From contig NZ_SNYL01000003.1 of NCBI RefSeq assembly GCF_004363315.1, forward strand, positions 219,342-283,341: a stretch of DNA of 64,000 nt, given 5' to 3'. Positions 41,351 through 49,293 of this stretch are shown here, piece by piece; the stretch's first letter is position 1; each line of letters starts with the position of its first letter. Both the position numbers and the translations under genes were made by a program. This stretch comes from Tepidicella xavieri. GTDB lineage: Bacteria > Pseudomonadota > Gammaproteobacteria > Burkholderiales > Burkholderiaceae_C. The notes below the pieces were generated by a model. That model had not been told where the DNA came from. It did no database searches and worked only from the letters and a program-made list of their open reading frames with translations.

Positions 41351-42466
41351 ATGACTTTGGTGGAAACGAACGCCGTTGCTGGCGAAGGGTATCTGGTCAC
41401 CGAAAAGCTGGTGAAGCGGTTTGACGACACGCTCGCCGTGGATGAGGTGTCGCTGTCGATCGGCAAAGGCGAAATTTTCGCCCTGCTGGGCAGCTCCGGG
41501 TGTGGCAAGTCCACGCTGCTGCGCATGCTCGCCGGCTTTGAGCGGCCCACCTCCGGGCGCATCCTGCTCGGTGGCCAGGACGTGGTGGACATGCCGCCTT
41601 ATGTCCGGCCGGTCAATATGATGTTCCAGAGTTATGCGTTGTTTCCGCATCTGTCGATCTGGGACAACGTGGCCTTCGGTCTCAAGCGCGAGGGCTTGCC
41701 CAAGGCCGAAATCCAGAAGCGCACCGACGAGATGCTCAACCTGGTGCAGCTGGGCGCCTATGCCAAGCGCAAGCCGCACCAGCTTTCTGGCGGGCAGCAG
41801 CAGCGCGTGGCGCTGGCGCGCAGCCTGGCCAAGCGCCCCAAGCTGCTGCTCCTCGACGAGCCTCTGGGCGCGCTGGACAAAAAACTGCGCGAGCAGACGC
41901 AGTTCGAACTGGTCAACATCATCGAGCAGGTGGGCGTGACCTGCGTCATGGTCACGCACGACCAGGAAGAGGCCATGACCATGGCCAATCGCATTGCCGT
42001 GATGAGCAAAGGCCGGGTGCTGCAGGTGGGTACGCCGGAGCAGGTTTACGAATACCCGGCCAACCGCTTCGTGGCCGACTTCATCGGCAACGTCAACCTG
42101 TTCGAGGGCAAGCTCTCGCTGGACGAGCCGGACCGCTGCGCCGTCAGCACCTCGCTGGGCGAAATCCATGTGGGCCATGGTGTGAGCGGCACGCTGGACA
42201 TGCCGGTGGCCGTGGCCGTGCGGCCAGAAAAGATCGCGATCAGCAAGACGGCGCCTGACAACGTGCCTTGCAACCTGTTCCGCGGCCGGGTGAAAGAAAT
42301 TGCCTATTTCGGCTCCTACAACACCTTCATCGTGCAGACCAGTGACGGCCGCAAGGTCAAGGTGACCGAGGCCAACACCTCGCGGCACGACCTCTCCGAC
42401 ATCACCTGGGAGGACGATGTGTTCTTCTGGTGGCGCCCGGGCGCCAGCGTGGCCTTGCGCGACTGA
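41351..42466 (+). CDS. potG: spermidine/putrescine ABC transporter ATPase
   Basis: A 371-aa ABC ATPase: Walker A GSSGCGKST (residues ~50-58), Q-loop MFQSYALFPHL, signature LSGGQQQRVALAR, Walker B LLLLDEPLGALD, switch His in VMVTHDQEEAM, and a C-terminal TOBE domain. GGGAG precedes the ATG. It energises PotHI. Confidence 0.94.
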   Translation: MTLVETNAVAGEGYLVTEKLVKRFDDTLAVDEVSLSIGKGEIFALLGSSGCGKSTLLRMLAGFERPTSGRILLGGQDVVDMPPYVRPVNMMFQSYALFPHLSIWDNVAFGLKREGLPKAEIQKRTDEMLNLVQLGAYAKRKPHQLSGGQQQRVALARSLAKRPKLLLLDEPLGALDKKLREQTQFELVNIIEQVGVTCVMVTHDQEEAMTMANRIAVMSKGRVLQVGTPEQVYEYPANRFVADFIGNVNLFEGKLSLDEPDRCAVSTSLGEIHVGHGVSGTLDMPVAVAVRPEKIAISKTAPDNVPCNLFRGRVKEIAYFGSYNTFIVQTSDGRKVKVTEANTSRHDLSDITWEDDVFFWWRPGASVALRD

Positions 42467-42485
42467 AGGCGGCACGGGGGCTCAC

Positions 42486-43403
42486 ATGGCGCTCAAACTC
42501 ACCCTGCCTGGCCGGCGATTCGTCATCGCCGTGCCCTTTGCCTGGCTGCTGACCTTCTTCCTGCTGCCTTTCTTGATCGTGCTGTACATCAGCTTCGTCG
42601 ATCAGGGCGCGGACATCCATCCGTTCAAGCCGTTGTGGGACCCGGACACCGGCGTGCTGCAACTGCGCTACGAAAACTACCTGTCCATCTTCCGCACCCA
42701 CGAAGGCGCGCCGCTGTTCCAGACGATCTACATCGAGGCCTACGCCCGCTCGGTGTACTACGCGACCATCACCGCGCTGCTGTGTCTGGTGATCGGCTAC
42801 CCGTTTGCGTATTTCATCGCCCGCTCGCCCGAAGGCATCCGCCCGGTGCTGCTGCTGATGGTGATGCTGCCGTTCTGGACCGCTTTTCTGTTGCGGGTCT
42901 ATGCCTGGCGCGGCTTGCTGGGCGACCGTGGCATCATCAACCAGTTCTTCATGGCCATCGGCCTGACCAGCGAGCCCATCCGCATGGTCTATACCGACAT
43001 CTCCATGATCGTCGGCATGACTTATGTGTACCTGCCCTTCATGGTGCTGCCTCTGTATGCCAACCTGGTGAAGATGGACACCCGCCTGCTGGAGGCCGCT
43101 TACGACCTGGGCACCACGCCGTTCAAGGCGTTCTGGCTGGTCACGGTGCCGCTGTCCAAGGCCGGCATCATCGCGGGCTGCATGCTGGTGTTCATTCCCT
43201 GCGTGGGCGAGTTCGTGATTCCCTCGCTGCTGGGTGGGCCGCAGAACCAGATGATCGGCCGCGTGGTGTGGGATGAAATGTTTTTGGGCAACAACTGGCC
43301 GCGTGCCACGGCGCTGGCGGTGGTGATGATCCTGCTCATCGTGGTGCCTTTGGCCATCTACTACCACTACACGGGCAAGCAACAGGAAGGAGGCCGGGCA
43401 TGA
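42486..43403 (+). CDS. potH: spermidine/putrescine ABC transporter permease
   Basis: A 305-aa permease with six helices and the EAA loop EAAYDLGTTPFKAFWLVTVPLSKAGI. The ATG at 42486 (MALKLTLPGRRF) is chosen; a GTG upstream lies inside potG. Stop overlaps the potI start (ATGA). Confidence 0.93.
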   Translation: MALKLTLPGRRFVIAVPFAWLLTFFLLPFLIVLYISFVDQGADIHPFKPLWDPDTGVLQLRYENYLSIFRTHEGAPLFQTIYIEAYARSVYYATITALLCLVIGYPFAYFIARSPEGIRPVLLLMVMLPFWTAFLLRVYAWRGLLGDRGIINQFFMAIGLTSEPIRMVYTDISMIVGMTYVYLPFMVLPLYANLVKMDTRLLEAAYDLGTTPFKAFWLVTVPLSKAGIIAGCMLVFIPCVGEFVIPSLLGGPQNQMIGRVVWDEMFLGNNWPRATALAVVMILLIVVPLAIYYHYTGKQQEGGRA

Positions 43404-44257
43404 TGCGGTTTCTGGAAAAACACCTGGGCAAATTCTGGCTCACGGTCGTCTTTGCCTTCCTGTACCTGCCGCTGGTCTTCATGATCGTGTTCTCGTTCAA
43501 CAGCACGCGGCAGGATGCCCGGTTCACCGGTTTTTCGCTGCGCTGGTACGAGGCCCTATTCAACGACACACGCATCATCGAAGGGTTCTGGACGTCCCTG
43601 AAGGTGGCCACCACGGTGGGGGTGCTGTCGGCGACGCTGGCCACATTCGCGGCCTTTGTGCTGGTGCGTTACCGCAAGTTTTTCGGGCGCACGCTGTTTT
43701 CGGGCATGGTCAGTGCGCCGTTGGTCATGCCCGAGGTGATCATCGGCCTGTCGCTGTTGCTGCTGTTCGTCGGCTCGCAAAACTTTTTTGGCTGGCCGCA
43801 GCGTGGCATGATGACCATCATCATCGGCCACACCCTGTTCGGCATGGCTTTTGCCGTGGTGGTGATCCAGAGCCGGTTGCAGGACATGAACCGCAGCCTG
43901 GAGGAGGCGGCGATGGACCTGGGCGCGCGGCCGCACCAAGTGTTCTTCTTGGTGACCCTGCCCAACATCTCGCAGGCGATTCTGGCGGCCTTCCTGCTGT
44001 CGTTCACCCTGTCGTTCGATGACGTGGTGATCGCCGAATTCCTGTCTGGCCCGGGCGTGAACACGCTGCCACAGGTGATTTACGGCTACGCGCGGCGCGG
44101 CATCAACCCCACCATCTACGCCGCGGCCACGCTGCTCATCCTCACGGTGACGGTGATCGTGGTCAGTTATGCGGTGTGGGTGGCCCGCTCGACGCGCAAG
44201 CGGGCCCGCGAAATGGCCGCGGCCGAGCGCCAGGAGCTCAAGGCCTTGGGCACTTGA
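43400..44257 (+). CDS. potI: spermidine/putrescine ABC transporter permease
   Basis: A 285-aa permease partner of PotH with six helices and EEAAMDLGARPHQVFFLVTLPNI as the EAA loop. Two ATG codons at the start (MMRFLEK) overlap the potH stop. End of the transporter segment; a puuC-like gene follows after 108 bp. Confidence 0.93.
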   Translation: MMRFLEKHLGKFWLTVVFAFLYLPLVFMIVFSFNSTRQDARFTGFSLRWYEALFNDTRIIEGFWTSLKVATTVGVLSATLATFAAFVLVRYRKFFGRTLFSGMVSAPLVMPEVIIGLSLLLLFVGSQNFFGWPQRGMMTIIIGHTLFGMAFAVVVIQSRLQDMNRSLEEAAMDLGARPHQVFFLVTLPNISQAILAAFLLSFTLSFDDVVIAEFLSGPGVNTLPQVIYGYARRGINPTIYAAATLLILTVTVIVVSYAVWVARSTRKRAREMAAAERQELKALGT

Positions 44258-44365
44258 GACAGGCGCAGGCGGTCTGGACCCGCTGAGCCCCCCCAAAGTG
44301 GCTGGGTTTTGGCGCGTTTCCGGCGCTACCATCCAGCCAATGGCTAGTTCACAGGAGTGTTGCCC

Positions 44366-45850
44366 ATGACGACCGAATCCACCGCCACCCTCAAGTTCGA
44401 TGGTCGCGCCTTCATCGATGGACAGCGGGTCCCAGCCCGCGATGGCCAGACGTTCGACTGCTTGTCGCCCGTAGATGGCCGGCTGCTGACGCCGGTGGCC
44501 CGCTGCGGGCAGGCCGATGTGGATGCGGCGGTGGCGGCGGCGCGCGCCGCGTTCGAGGACCGGCGCTGGGCGGGCAAGGCGCCAGCGCAGCGCAAGCGCG
44601 TTCTCATCAAGTTCGCCGAACTCATCCTGGCGCATGGCGACGAACTGGCCCTGACCGAGACGCTGGACATGGGCAAGCCGGTGAGATACGCCAAGGGGGT
44701 GGACGTCAACAGCACGGCCAACTGCATTCGCTGGTATGGCGAGGCGGTGGACAAGGTGTATGACGAGATCGCCCCCACGCCCGAGACGGCGCTGGCGCTG
44801 ATCACGCGCGAGCCGCTGGGGGTGGTGGGGGTGATCGTGCCGTGGAATTACCCGATGATCATGGCGGCCTGGAAGATTGCGCCGGCCTTGGCGGCGGGCA
44901 ATTCGGTGGTGCTCAAGCCGAGCGAAAAGTCGCCGCTGACGGCGCTGCGCCTGGCCGAACTGGCGCTGGAGGCCGGCATTCCCCCCGGTGTGCTGAACGT
45001 GGTGCCTGGCTACGGGCCGGAGGCCGGCAGCCCGCTGGCGCTGCACATGGACGTGGATTGCATTGCGTTTACCGGCAGCACCCGGGTGGGCAAGCAGATC
45101 CACGTGATGGCGGGGCAGAGCAACCTCAAGCGCGCCTGGACGGAACTGGGCGGCAAGTCGCCCAACATCGTGTTCGCCGACTGCCCCGATCTCGACCGCG
45201 CGGTCGAGGCCGCCGTGGGCAGTATCTTCTTCAACCAGGGCGAGAGCTGCAACGCCCCCTCGCGCCTGTTCGTGGAGGCGTCGATCAAGGACGCGTTCCT
45301 GGAAAAAGCCCTGGCCCTGGTGCCGCGCTACCAGCCGGCCAACCCGCTGGACAAGAGCACGGTGATGGGGGCGCTGGTGGACCAGACCCAGCTCCAGACG
45401 GTGATGCGCTACATCGAATCCGGCAAGTCTGAGGGGGCCAAGCTGCTCGCTGGCGGCGAGGCGGTGCAGCCGGTGGCCGGCGGCTGCTACGTGCAGCCGA
45501 CGGTGTTCGACGGGGTGCGCAATGACATGACGATTGCGCGCGAGGAGATTTTCGGGCCGGTGCTCAGCGTGCTGTCGTTCACCGACGTGGCCGACGTGGT
45601 GCGCCAGGCCAACCAGAGCATCTACGGCCTGCAGGCCGCCGTCTGGACGCGCGACATCAACAAGGCCCATGGCGTGGCTCGTGCCCTGCGCGCCGGCACG
45701 GTGCATGTGAACCAGTACGACGAAGACGACATCACCGTGCCCTTTGGGGGCTTCAAGCAGAGCGGGGTGGGGCGTGACAAATCGCTGCACGCCCTGGACA
45801 AATACACCGAAATGAAAACCACCTGGATCCGCATCGACTCGCCGCTGTGA
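44366..45850 (+). CDS. puuC: aldehyde dehydrogenase (PuuC-like)
   Basis: A 494-aa NAD(P)-dependent aldehyde dehydrogenase: catalytic Glu in ELGGKSPNIVF and Cys in FNQGESCNAPSRLF. PuuC oxidises gamma-glutamyl-gamma-aminobutyraldehyde and other aldehydes from polyamine breakdown. The ATG at 44366 is taken; a TTG nine bases upstream is in frame. It is the last gene of the polyamine block. Confidence 0.9.
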   Translation: MTTESTATLKFDGRAFIDGQRVPARDGQTFDCLSPVDGRLLTPVARCGQADVDAAVAAARAAFEDRRWAGKAPAQRKRVLIKFAELILAHGDELALTETLDMGKPVRYAKGVDVNSTANCIRWYGEAVDKVYDEIAPTPETALALITREPLGVVGVIVPWNYPMIMAAWKIAPALAAGNSVVLKPSEKSPLTALRLAELALEAGIPPGVLNVVPGYGPEAGSPLALHMDVDCIAFTGSTRVGKQIHVMAGQSNLKRAWTELGGKSPNIVFADCPDLDRAVEAAVGSIFFNQGESCNAPSRLFVEASIKDAFLEKALALVPRYQPANPLDKSTVMGALVDQTQLQTVMRYIESGKSEGAKLLAGGEAVQPVAGGCYVQPTVFDGVRNDMTIAREEIFGPVLSVLSFTDVADVVRQANQSIYGLQAAVWTRDINKAHGVARALRAGTVHVNQYDEDDITVPFGGFKQSGVGRDKSLHALDKYTEMKTTWIRIDSPL

Positions 45851-45872
45851 GCGGCGAGTCGCGCTGGGGTGA

Positions 45873-47009
45873 TCAGGGCAGGGCGGGGTAGTCGGTGTAG
45901 CCCCGCTCGTCGCCGCCGTAGAAGGTGGCGCGGTCGGGGGTGTTCAGCGGCGCGCCTTCGCGCAGGCGCCGGGTCAGGTCCGGGTTGGCGATGAAGGGTC
46001 GGCCAAAGGCCACGAGATCGGCGCCGCCGGCCAACGCCTGCTCGGCCAGTTCGCGGGTGTAGCCGTTGTTGACCATCCAGGCGCCCTGGCCACCCGCTGC
46101 CCGGTAGGCTTGGCGCAGCGCGGCGTAATCGAAGGGCCGGGGCCCCTGCTGGTGGTCGCGCGCGCCGCCGGTCTGCCCTTCGACGATGTGCAAATAGGCC
46201 AGGCCGAGCGGGGCCAGTTGGCGCACGACGTGCTCGAACAGGGGTTGGGGGTCGTCGTCGTGCGCGTCGTTGGACGGGGTGACGGGCGACAGCCGCAGGC
46301 CCACCCGGTCGCCGCCGATGGCCTCGGTCACGGCGGCCATCACTTCGCCCAGCAGACGGGCGCGATTCTCGATCGGGCCGCCGTAGGCGTCGGTGCGGTG
46401 GTTGGCGCCGTTGCGCAAGAACTGGTCCAGCAGGTAGCCGTTGGCGCCATGCACCTCCACGCCGTCGAAGCCGGCCTCCAGCGCATGGAGGGCGGCTTGC
46501 CGGTAGGCATCGACGATGCTGGGCAGCTCGTCCAGCCGCAAGGCGCGTGGCTCCGAGGTGTCCACGAAAGCGCCCCGCCGCTGGCCATCCTGCTCCACGA
46601 ACACGAAGGTCTTGGCCTGCGCGCGCAGCGCCGAGGGCGCCACCGGTGCCTGCCCCTGGGGCTGTAGGCTGGTGTGGGAGATGCGCCCCACATGCCAGAG
46701 CTGCACCACGATGCGACCACCCGCGCGGTGCACGGCGTCGGTGACGGCGCGCCAGGCCTGGATCTGCTGCGGGCTGTGCAGGCCGGGGGTGTCGGCATAG
46801 CCGTGGGCCTCGGGGCTGATGGGCGTGGCCTCGCTGATGATGAGGCTGGCGCCGTGTTGCGGGTGGGCGCGCTGGGCGTAGTAGGTGGCCATGGCCGCCG
46901 TCGGTACCTGGCCAAAGGCGCGGTTGCGGGTCAGCGGGGCCATGACGACGCGGTGGGGCAGCGTCCAGGCGCCCACGCGCAGCGGTTCGAAAAGCGGGGA
47001 AGGGCTCAT
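45873..47009 (-). CDS. old-yellow-enzyme alkene reductase (NemA-like)
   Basis: A 378-aa FMN TIM-barrel reductase: VMAPLTRNRA at the start, QLWHVGR, HGANGYLLDQFLRNGANHRT with active-site His-Asn, YGGPIENRARLL and NNGYTRELAEQAL. It reduces activated alkenes or nitro compounds with NADPH. The ATG at 47009 is preferred over one 39 bp upstream. Convergent with puuC (22-bp gap) and divergent from the acyltransferase. Confidence 0.9.
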   Translation of the reverse strand: MSPSPLFEPLRVGAWTLPHRVVMAPLTRNRAFGQVPTAAMATYYAQRAHPQHGASLIISEATPISPEAHGYADTPGLHSPQQIQAWRAVTDAVHRAGGRIVVQLWHVGRISHTSLQPQGQAPVAPSALRAQAKTFVFVEQDGQRRGAFVDTSEPRALRLDELPSIVDAYRQAALHALEAGFDGVEVHGANGYLLDQFLRNGANHRTDAYGGPIENRARLLGEVMAAVTEAIGGDRVGLRLSPVTPSNDAHDDDPQPLFEHVVRQLAPLGLAYLHIVEGQTGGARDHQQGPRPFDYAALRQAYRAAGGQGAWMVNNGYTRELAEQALAGGADLVAFGRPFIANPDLTRRLREGAPLNTPDRATFYGGDERGYTDYPALP

Positions 47010-47051
47010 GTCCCGATGATAGCCAAGCCGTGCTGCATAATTCGGCACGCC

Positions 47052-47936
47052 ATGTCTGCCCGCCCCTCACCCCAACCGGCGCCCTGGTGGCTGCGCGCGT
47101 CGGCCTACCTGCCTGTGCCTGTGTTTCGCGCAGCGGGTTGGCTTATGGGTGCCGCTTTGCTGTGCCTGGCGCCGCGCCGGCGCCGCGTGGTCCGGCGCAA
47201 TCTGGCCCTGTGCTTTCCCGAGGCCGGGGCCTGGCAGCGTTGGGTGTGGACCTGGCAGACCTTCAAGCATTTTTCCCAGTCTTTTCTGGACCGGGTGTGG
47301 CTGTGGCACGGCCCGATCGGCCGCATTCGCAAGAGGGTCGATATCGACGATCCGCACGGGGTGTTGCAGCAGCCGGGGCCGATGCTGTTTTTCGTGCCCC
47401 ATTTCTATGCCATGGATGCGGGGTGGGCCCGGCTGACGCTGGACGTGCCGCGGCGCTGGTGGACCTTCTACGCGCCGCAGGAGCATGCCGGCATCGACCG
47501 TTGGATCAAGGAAGGGCGCAAGCGCTTCGGGGCGCCCCGCCTGGTGTCGCGCCGGGAGGGGATACGCCCCTTGCTCAAGGGCTTGCGCGAGGGGGCTTCC
47601 ATCTGCCTGCTGCCCGACATGGATCTCGGCGCCCGCAATGCCGTTTTCGTGCCGTTCTTTGGCGTGCCGGCCGCGACGGTCACGTCGTTGCCGCGGCTGG
47701 CGGCTGCGGCCAAGGTGCCGGTGGCTACGTTTTGCTGCCGTATGGTCTCAGGCGGCTACCGGGTCGAGGTGGGGCCGGTCTGGGTTGATTACCCGGCCGG
47801 CGACGATGAAGCCGATGCGCGGCGCATGAACGAGGCGCTGGAAGCGATGATTCGCACCATGCCTGGGCAATACCACTGGCTGCACCGCCGCTTCAAGACG
47901 CGCCCGCCCGGCGAGCCGCCCCTGTATGCCGATTGA
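47052..47936 (+). CDS. LpxL/HtrB-family lipid A acyltransferase
   Basis: A 294-aa inner-membrane acyltransferase with an N-terminal hydrophobic segment and the catalytic H-x4-D motif in VPHFYAMDAGW, plus LLPDMDLGARNAVFVPFFG. It adds secondary acyl chains to lipid A. The ATG at 47052 starts the homologous region; the open frame upstream is antisense to the reductase. Overlaps the next small gene by 11 bp. Confidence 0.88.
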   Translation: MSARPSPQPAPWWLRASAYLPVPVFRAAGWLMGAALLCLAPRRRRVVRRNLALCFPEAGAWQRWVWTWQTFKHFSQSFLDRVWLWHGPIGRIRKRVDIDDPHGVLQQPGPMLFFVPHFYAMDAGWARLTLDVPRRWWTFYAPQEHAGIDRWIKEGRKRFGAPRLVSRREGIRPLLKGLREGASICLLPDMDLGARNAVFVPFFGVPAATVTSLPRLAAAAKVPVATFCCRMVSGGYRVEVGPVWVDYPAGDDEADARRMNEALEAMIRTMPGQYHWLHRRFKTRPPGEPPLYAD

Positions 47937-48315
47937 AGGCACGGTGTTTCACGTGGAACCCATGGTCTATCCCATTCCTTTGCGGTTTCTCGAATTCCAG
48001 CGCAGTGAAGACGGGCTGGGCAGTGTGACGTTCGAGGCGCTGGCCAGCGCGCGGCCCGAGCGTTGGCACGAGCTGTTGGCGGAAGCCCAGGCCGTGTGGG
48101 ACTGGGTGCGGACCCATGCGCCTGGGCCGCAGGGGCCTTTGGATGACGGGGGGACGTGGGATGGCGAGCTGGCCGTGACCGAGGAGCCCGATGGCTGGCG
48201 CAGCCTGGCAATGACCTTGTGCGGCGACGCCGTTTTTGCCGCTTGGTTCGATCAGGCGTTTGGCGCCGCCGGTGGCGGAGACGGCGCGGTGGCGGCTTCC
48301 AGGACGCTCAGGTAG
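47926..48315 (+). CDS. hypothetical protein containing a parS site
   Basis: A 129-aa protein of unknown function; it starts MPIEGTVFHVEP, where VFHVEP is encoded by the first parS site. Centre is acidic (WDGELAVTEEPDGW), the end low-complexity Gly/Ala. The start overlaps the acyltransferase, and the last 64 bp overlap the convergent YkgJ gene. No family recognised. Confidence 0.6.
   Translation: MPIEGTVFHVEPMVYPIPLRFLEFQRSEDGLGSVTFEALASARPERWHELLAEAQAVWDWVRTHAPGPQGPLDDGGTWDGELAVTEEPDGWRSLAMTLCGDAVFAAWFDQAFGAAGGGDGAVAASRTLR
47945..47960. promoter_or_regulatory. parS: parS site 1
   Basis: TGTTTCACGTGGAACC, 15 of 16 bases identical to the classical parS TGTTTCACGTGGAACA. ParB binds and spreads from such sites; parB is 6 kb away. 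Confidence 0.85.
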
Positions 48316-48533
48316 CGCAGGGCGTGATCCCGGTGGCTGCCGCACATGCCAGGGTGGGGTTGCAGCGAAGCGCAGACCGCCGGGCGCTCCGGCCGGCCAA
48401 ACAGGCGGCAGCGGTATTCGGCATCCAGATGCGGGCAGGGCAAGCCGGCCGGTTTGCCTTGGGGCGCGCCTGGCAGCGGGCTGCTGATGGAGGGCGCGAT
48501 GCAACAGGCGCCGCAGCCTGGGCGGCAGTTCAC
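48252..48533 (-). CDS. YkgJ-family cysteine-cluster protein
   Basis: A 93-aa protein with the cysteine pattern CRPGCGACCIAP, PCPHLD, CRLFGRPERPAVC and MCG, typical of the YkgJ (CxxxCxxCC) family, which is thought to bind a metal cluster. It starts at GTG 48533, overlapping the FMN-reductase stop (GTGA). Function unknown. Confidence 0.82.
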   Translation of the reverse strand: MNCRPGCGACCIAPSISSPLPGAPQGKPAGLPCPHLDAEYRCRLFGRPERPAVCASLQPHPGMCGSHRDHALRYLSVLEAATAPSPPPAAPNA

Positions 48534-49129
48534 GACGCTTCGCGGGCGGCAGCGAAGGCGCGACTGGCCCAGAGCGTCTGGCGCACCACGTCGGCCACTG
48601 CGTCGCGTGGCGCGCCGGCCGGCAGGCGGCCCTCGGCGTCGAAAGCTTCGTGGGCCTTGGCCAATGCGAACTGGCGCGGCGAGACCCAGCATTGCAGGTT
48701 GAGCAGCAGTGGCGTGAGGTGGCTCAGGCTGCGCAGGCCGCCCAGCCCGCCGGGAGAAGCCGACAGCAGCCCCACCACCTTGCCCGCGAAAGGCCGCAGG
48801 GCATCGGACCATTCGGGATGGCCCGGGATCGGGCTGGAGACCCAGTCGATGGTGTTTTTCAGCAAGGCGGTGTAGCTGCCGTTGTATTCCGGCGAGCAAA
48901 TCACCCAAGCCGGATGGGCGTGGAAGATTTCCTTGAGGCGCACCACGTCGGGCGGGGTGCCGCGGGCCTCCAGGTCGGCGTTGTACATGGGCACGTCGAA
49001 GTCGCCCAGTTCGAGCAGGGTGACTTCGGCGCCTTGTTGCCGCGCGGCATCGGCGGCCTCGCGGGCCAACAGGCGGTTCCAGGATTGGGCGCGGGTGCTG
49101 CCCGCAAAAATGAGGACGGTATTTTTCAT
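48530..49129 (-). CDS. NADPH-dependent FMN reductase
   Basis: A 199-aa flavodoxin-fold enzyme: FMN phosphate loop FAGSTRAQSWN (residues ~8-18), ICSPEYNGSYTALLKNTIDWV and GLLSASPGGLGGLRSL. Relatives include chromate or quinone reductases. First gene of a two-gene unit with the YkgJ protein; divergent from mnmG. Confidence 0.88.
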   Translation of the reverse strand: MKNTVLIFAGSTRAQSWNRLLAREAADAARQQGAEVTLLELGDFDVPMYNADLEARGTPPDVVRLKEIFHAHPAWVICSPEYNGSYTALLKNTIDWVSSPIPGHPEWSDALRPFAGKVVGLLSASPGGLGGLRSLSHLTPLLLNLQCWVSPRQFALAKAHEAFDAEGRLPAGAPRDAVADVVRQTLWASRAFAAAREAS

Positions 49130-49190
49130 GGCCGCGATTGTCGCTCATCCCCAAAGGCCCTCCCGGCTTCGGGGCACTGTCGCACGGGGC

Positions 49191-49219
49191 TTGGTAAAAA
49201 CCCTCATATCTTCTAAAAT
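49191..49219 (+). promoter_or_regulatory. sigma-70-type promoter of mnmG
   Basis: TTGGTA (49191-49196), a 17-bp spacer and TAAAAT (49214-49219) form a good housekeeping promoter; transcription would begin near 49226, immediately before a terminator-like hairpin. Confidence 0.6.
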
Positions 49220-49228
49220 CAAGCAGTT

Positions 49229-49260
49229 ACCGGCGCCTTTGGCGCTGGTTTTCTTGTTTT
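49229..49260 (+). terminator. terminator-like hairpin in the mnmG leader
   Basis: ACCGGCGCC and GGCGCTGGT form a 9-bp stem with one mismatch and a TTT loop, then TTTTCTTGTTTT. It lies between the predicted promoter and the mnmG ATG, so it would act as an attenuator. A second hairpin (GCCCC, TGACA loop, GGGGC) follows at 49264-49278. Confidence 0.5.
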
Positions 49261-49293
49261 GGAGCCCCTGACAGGGGCGTTGGGAATCCGTCC

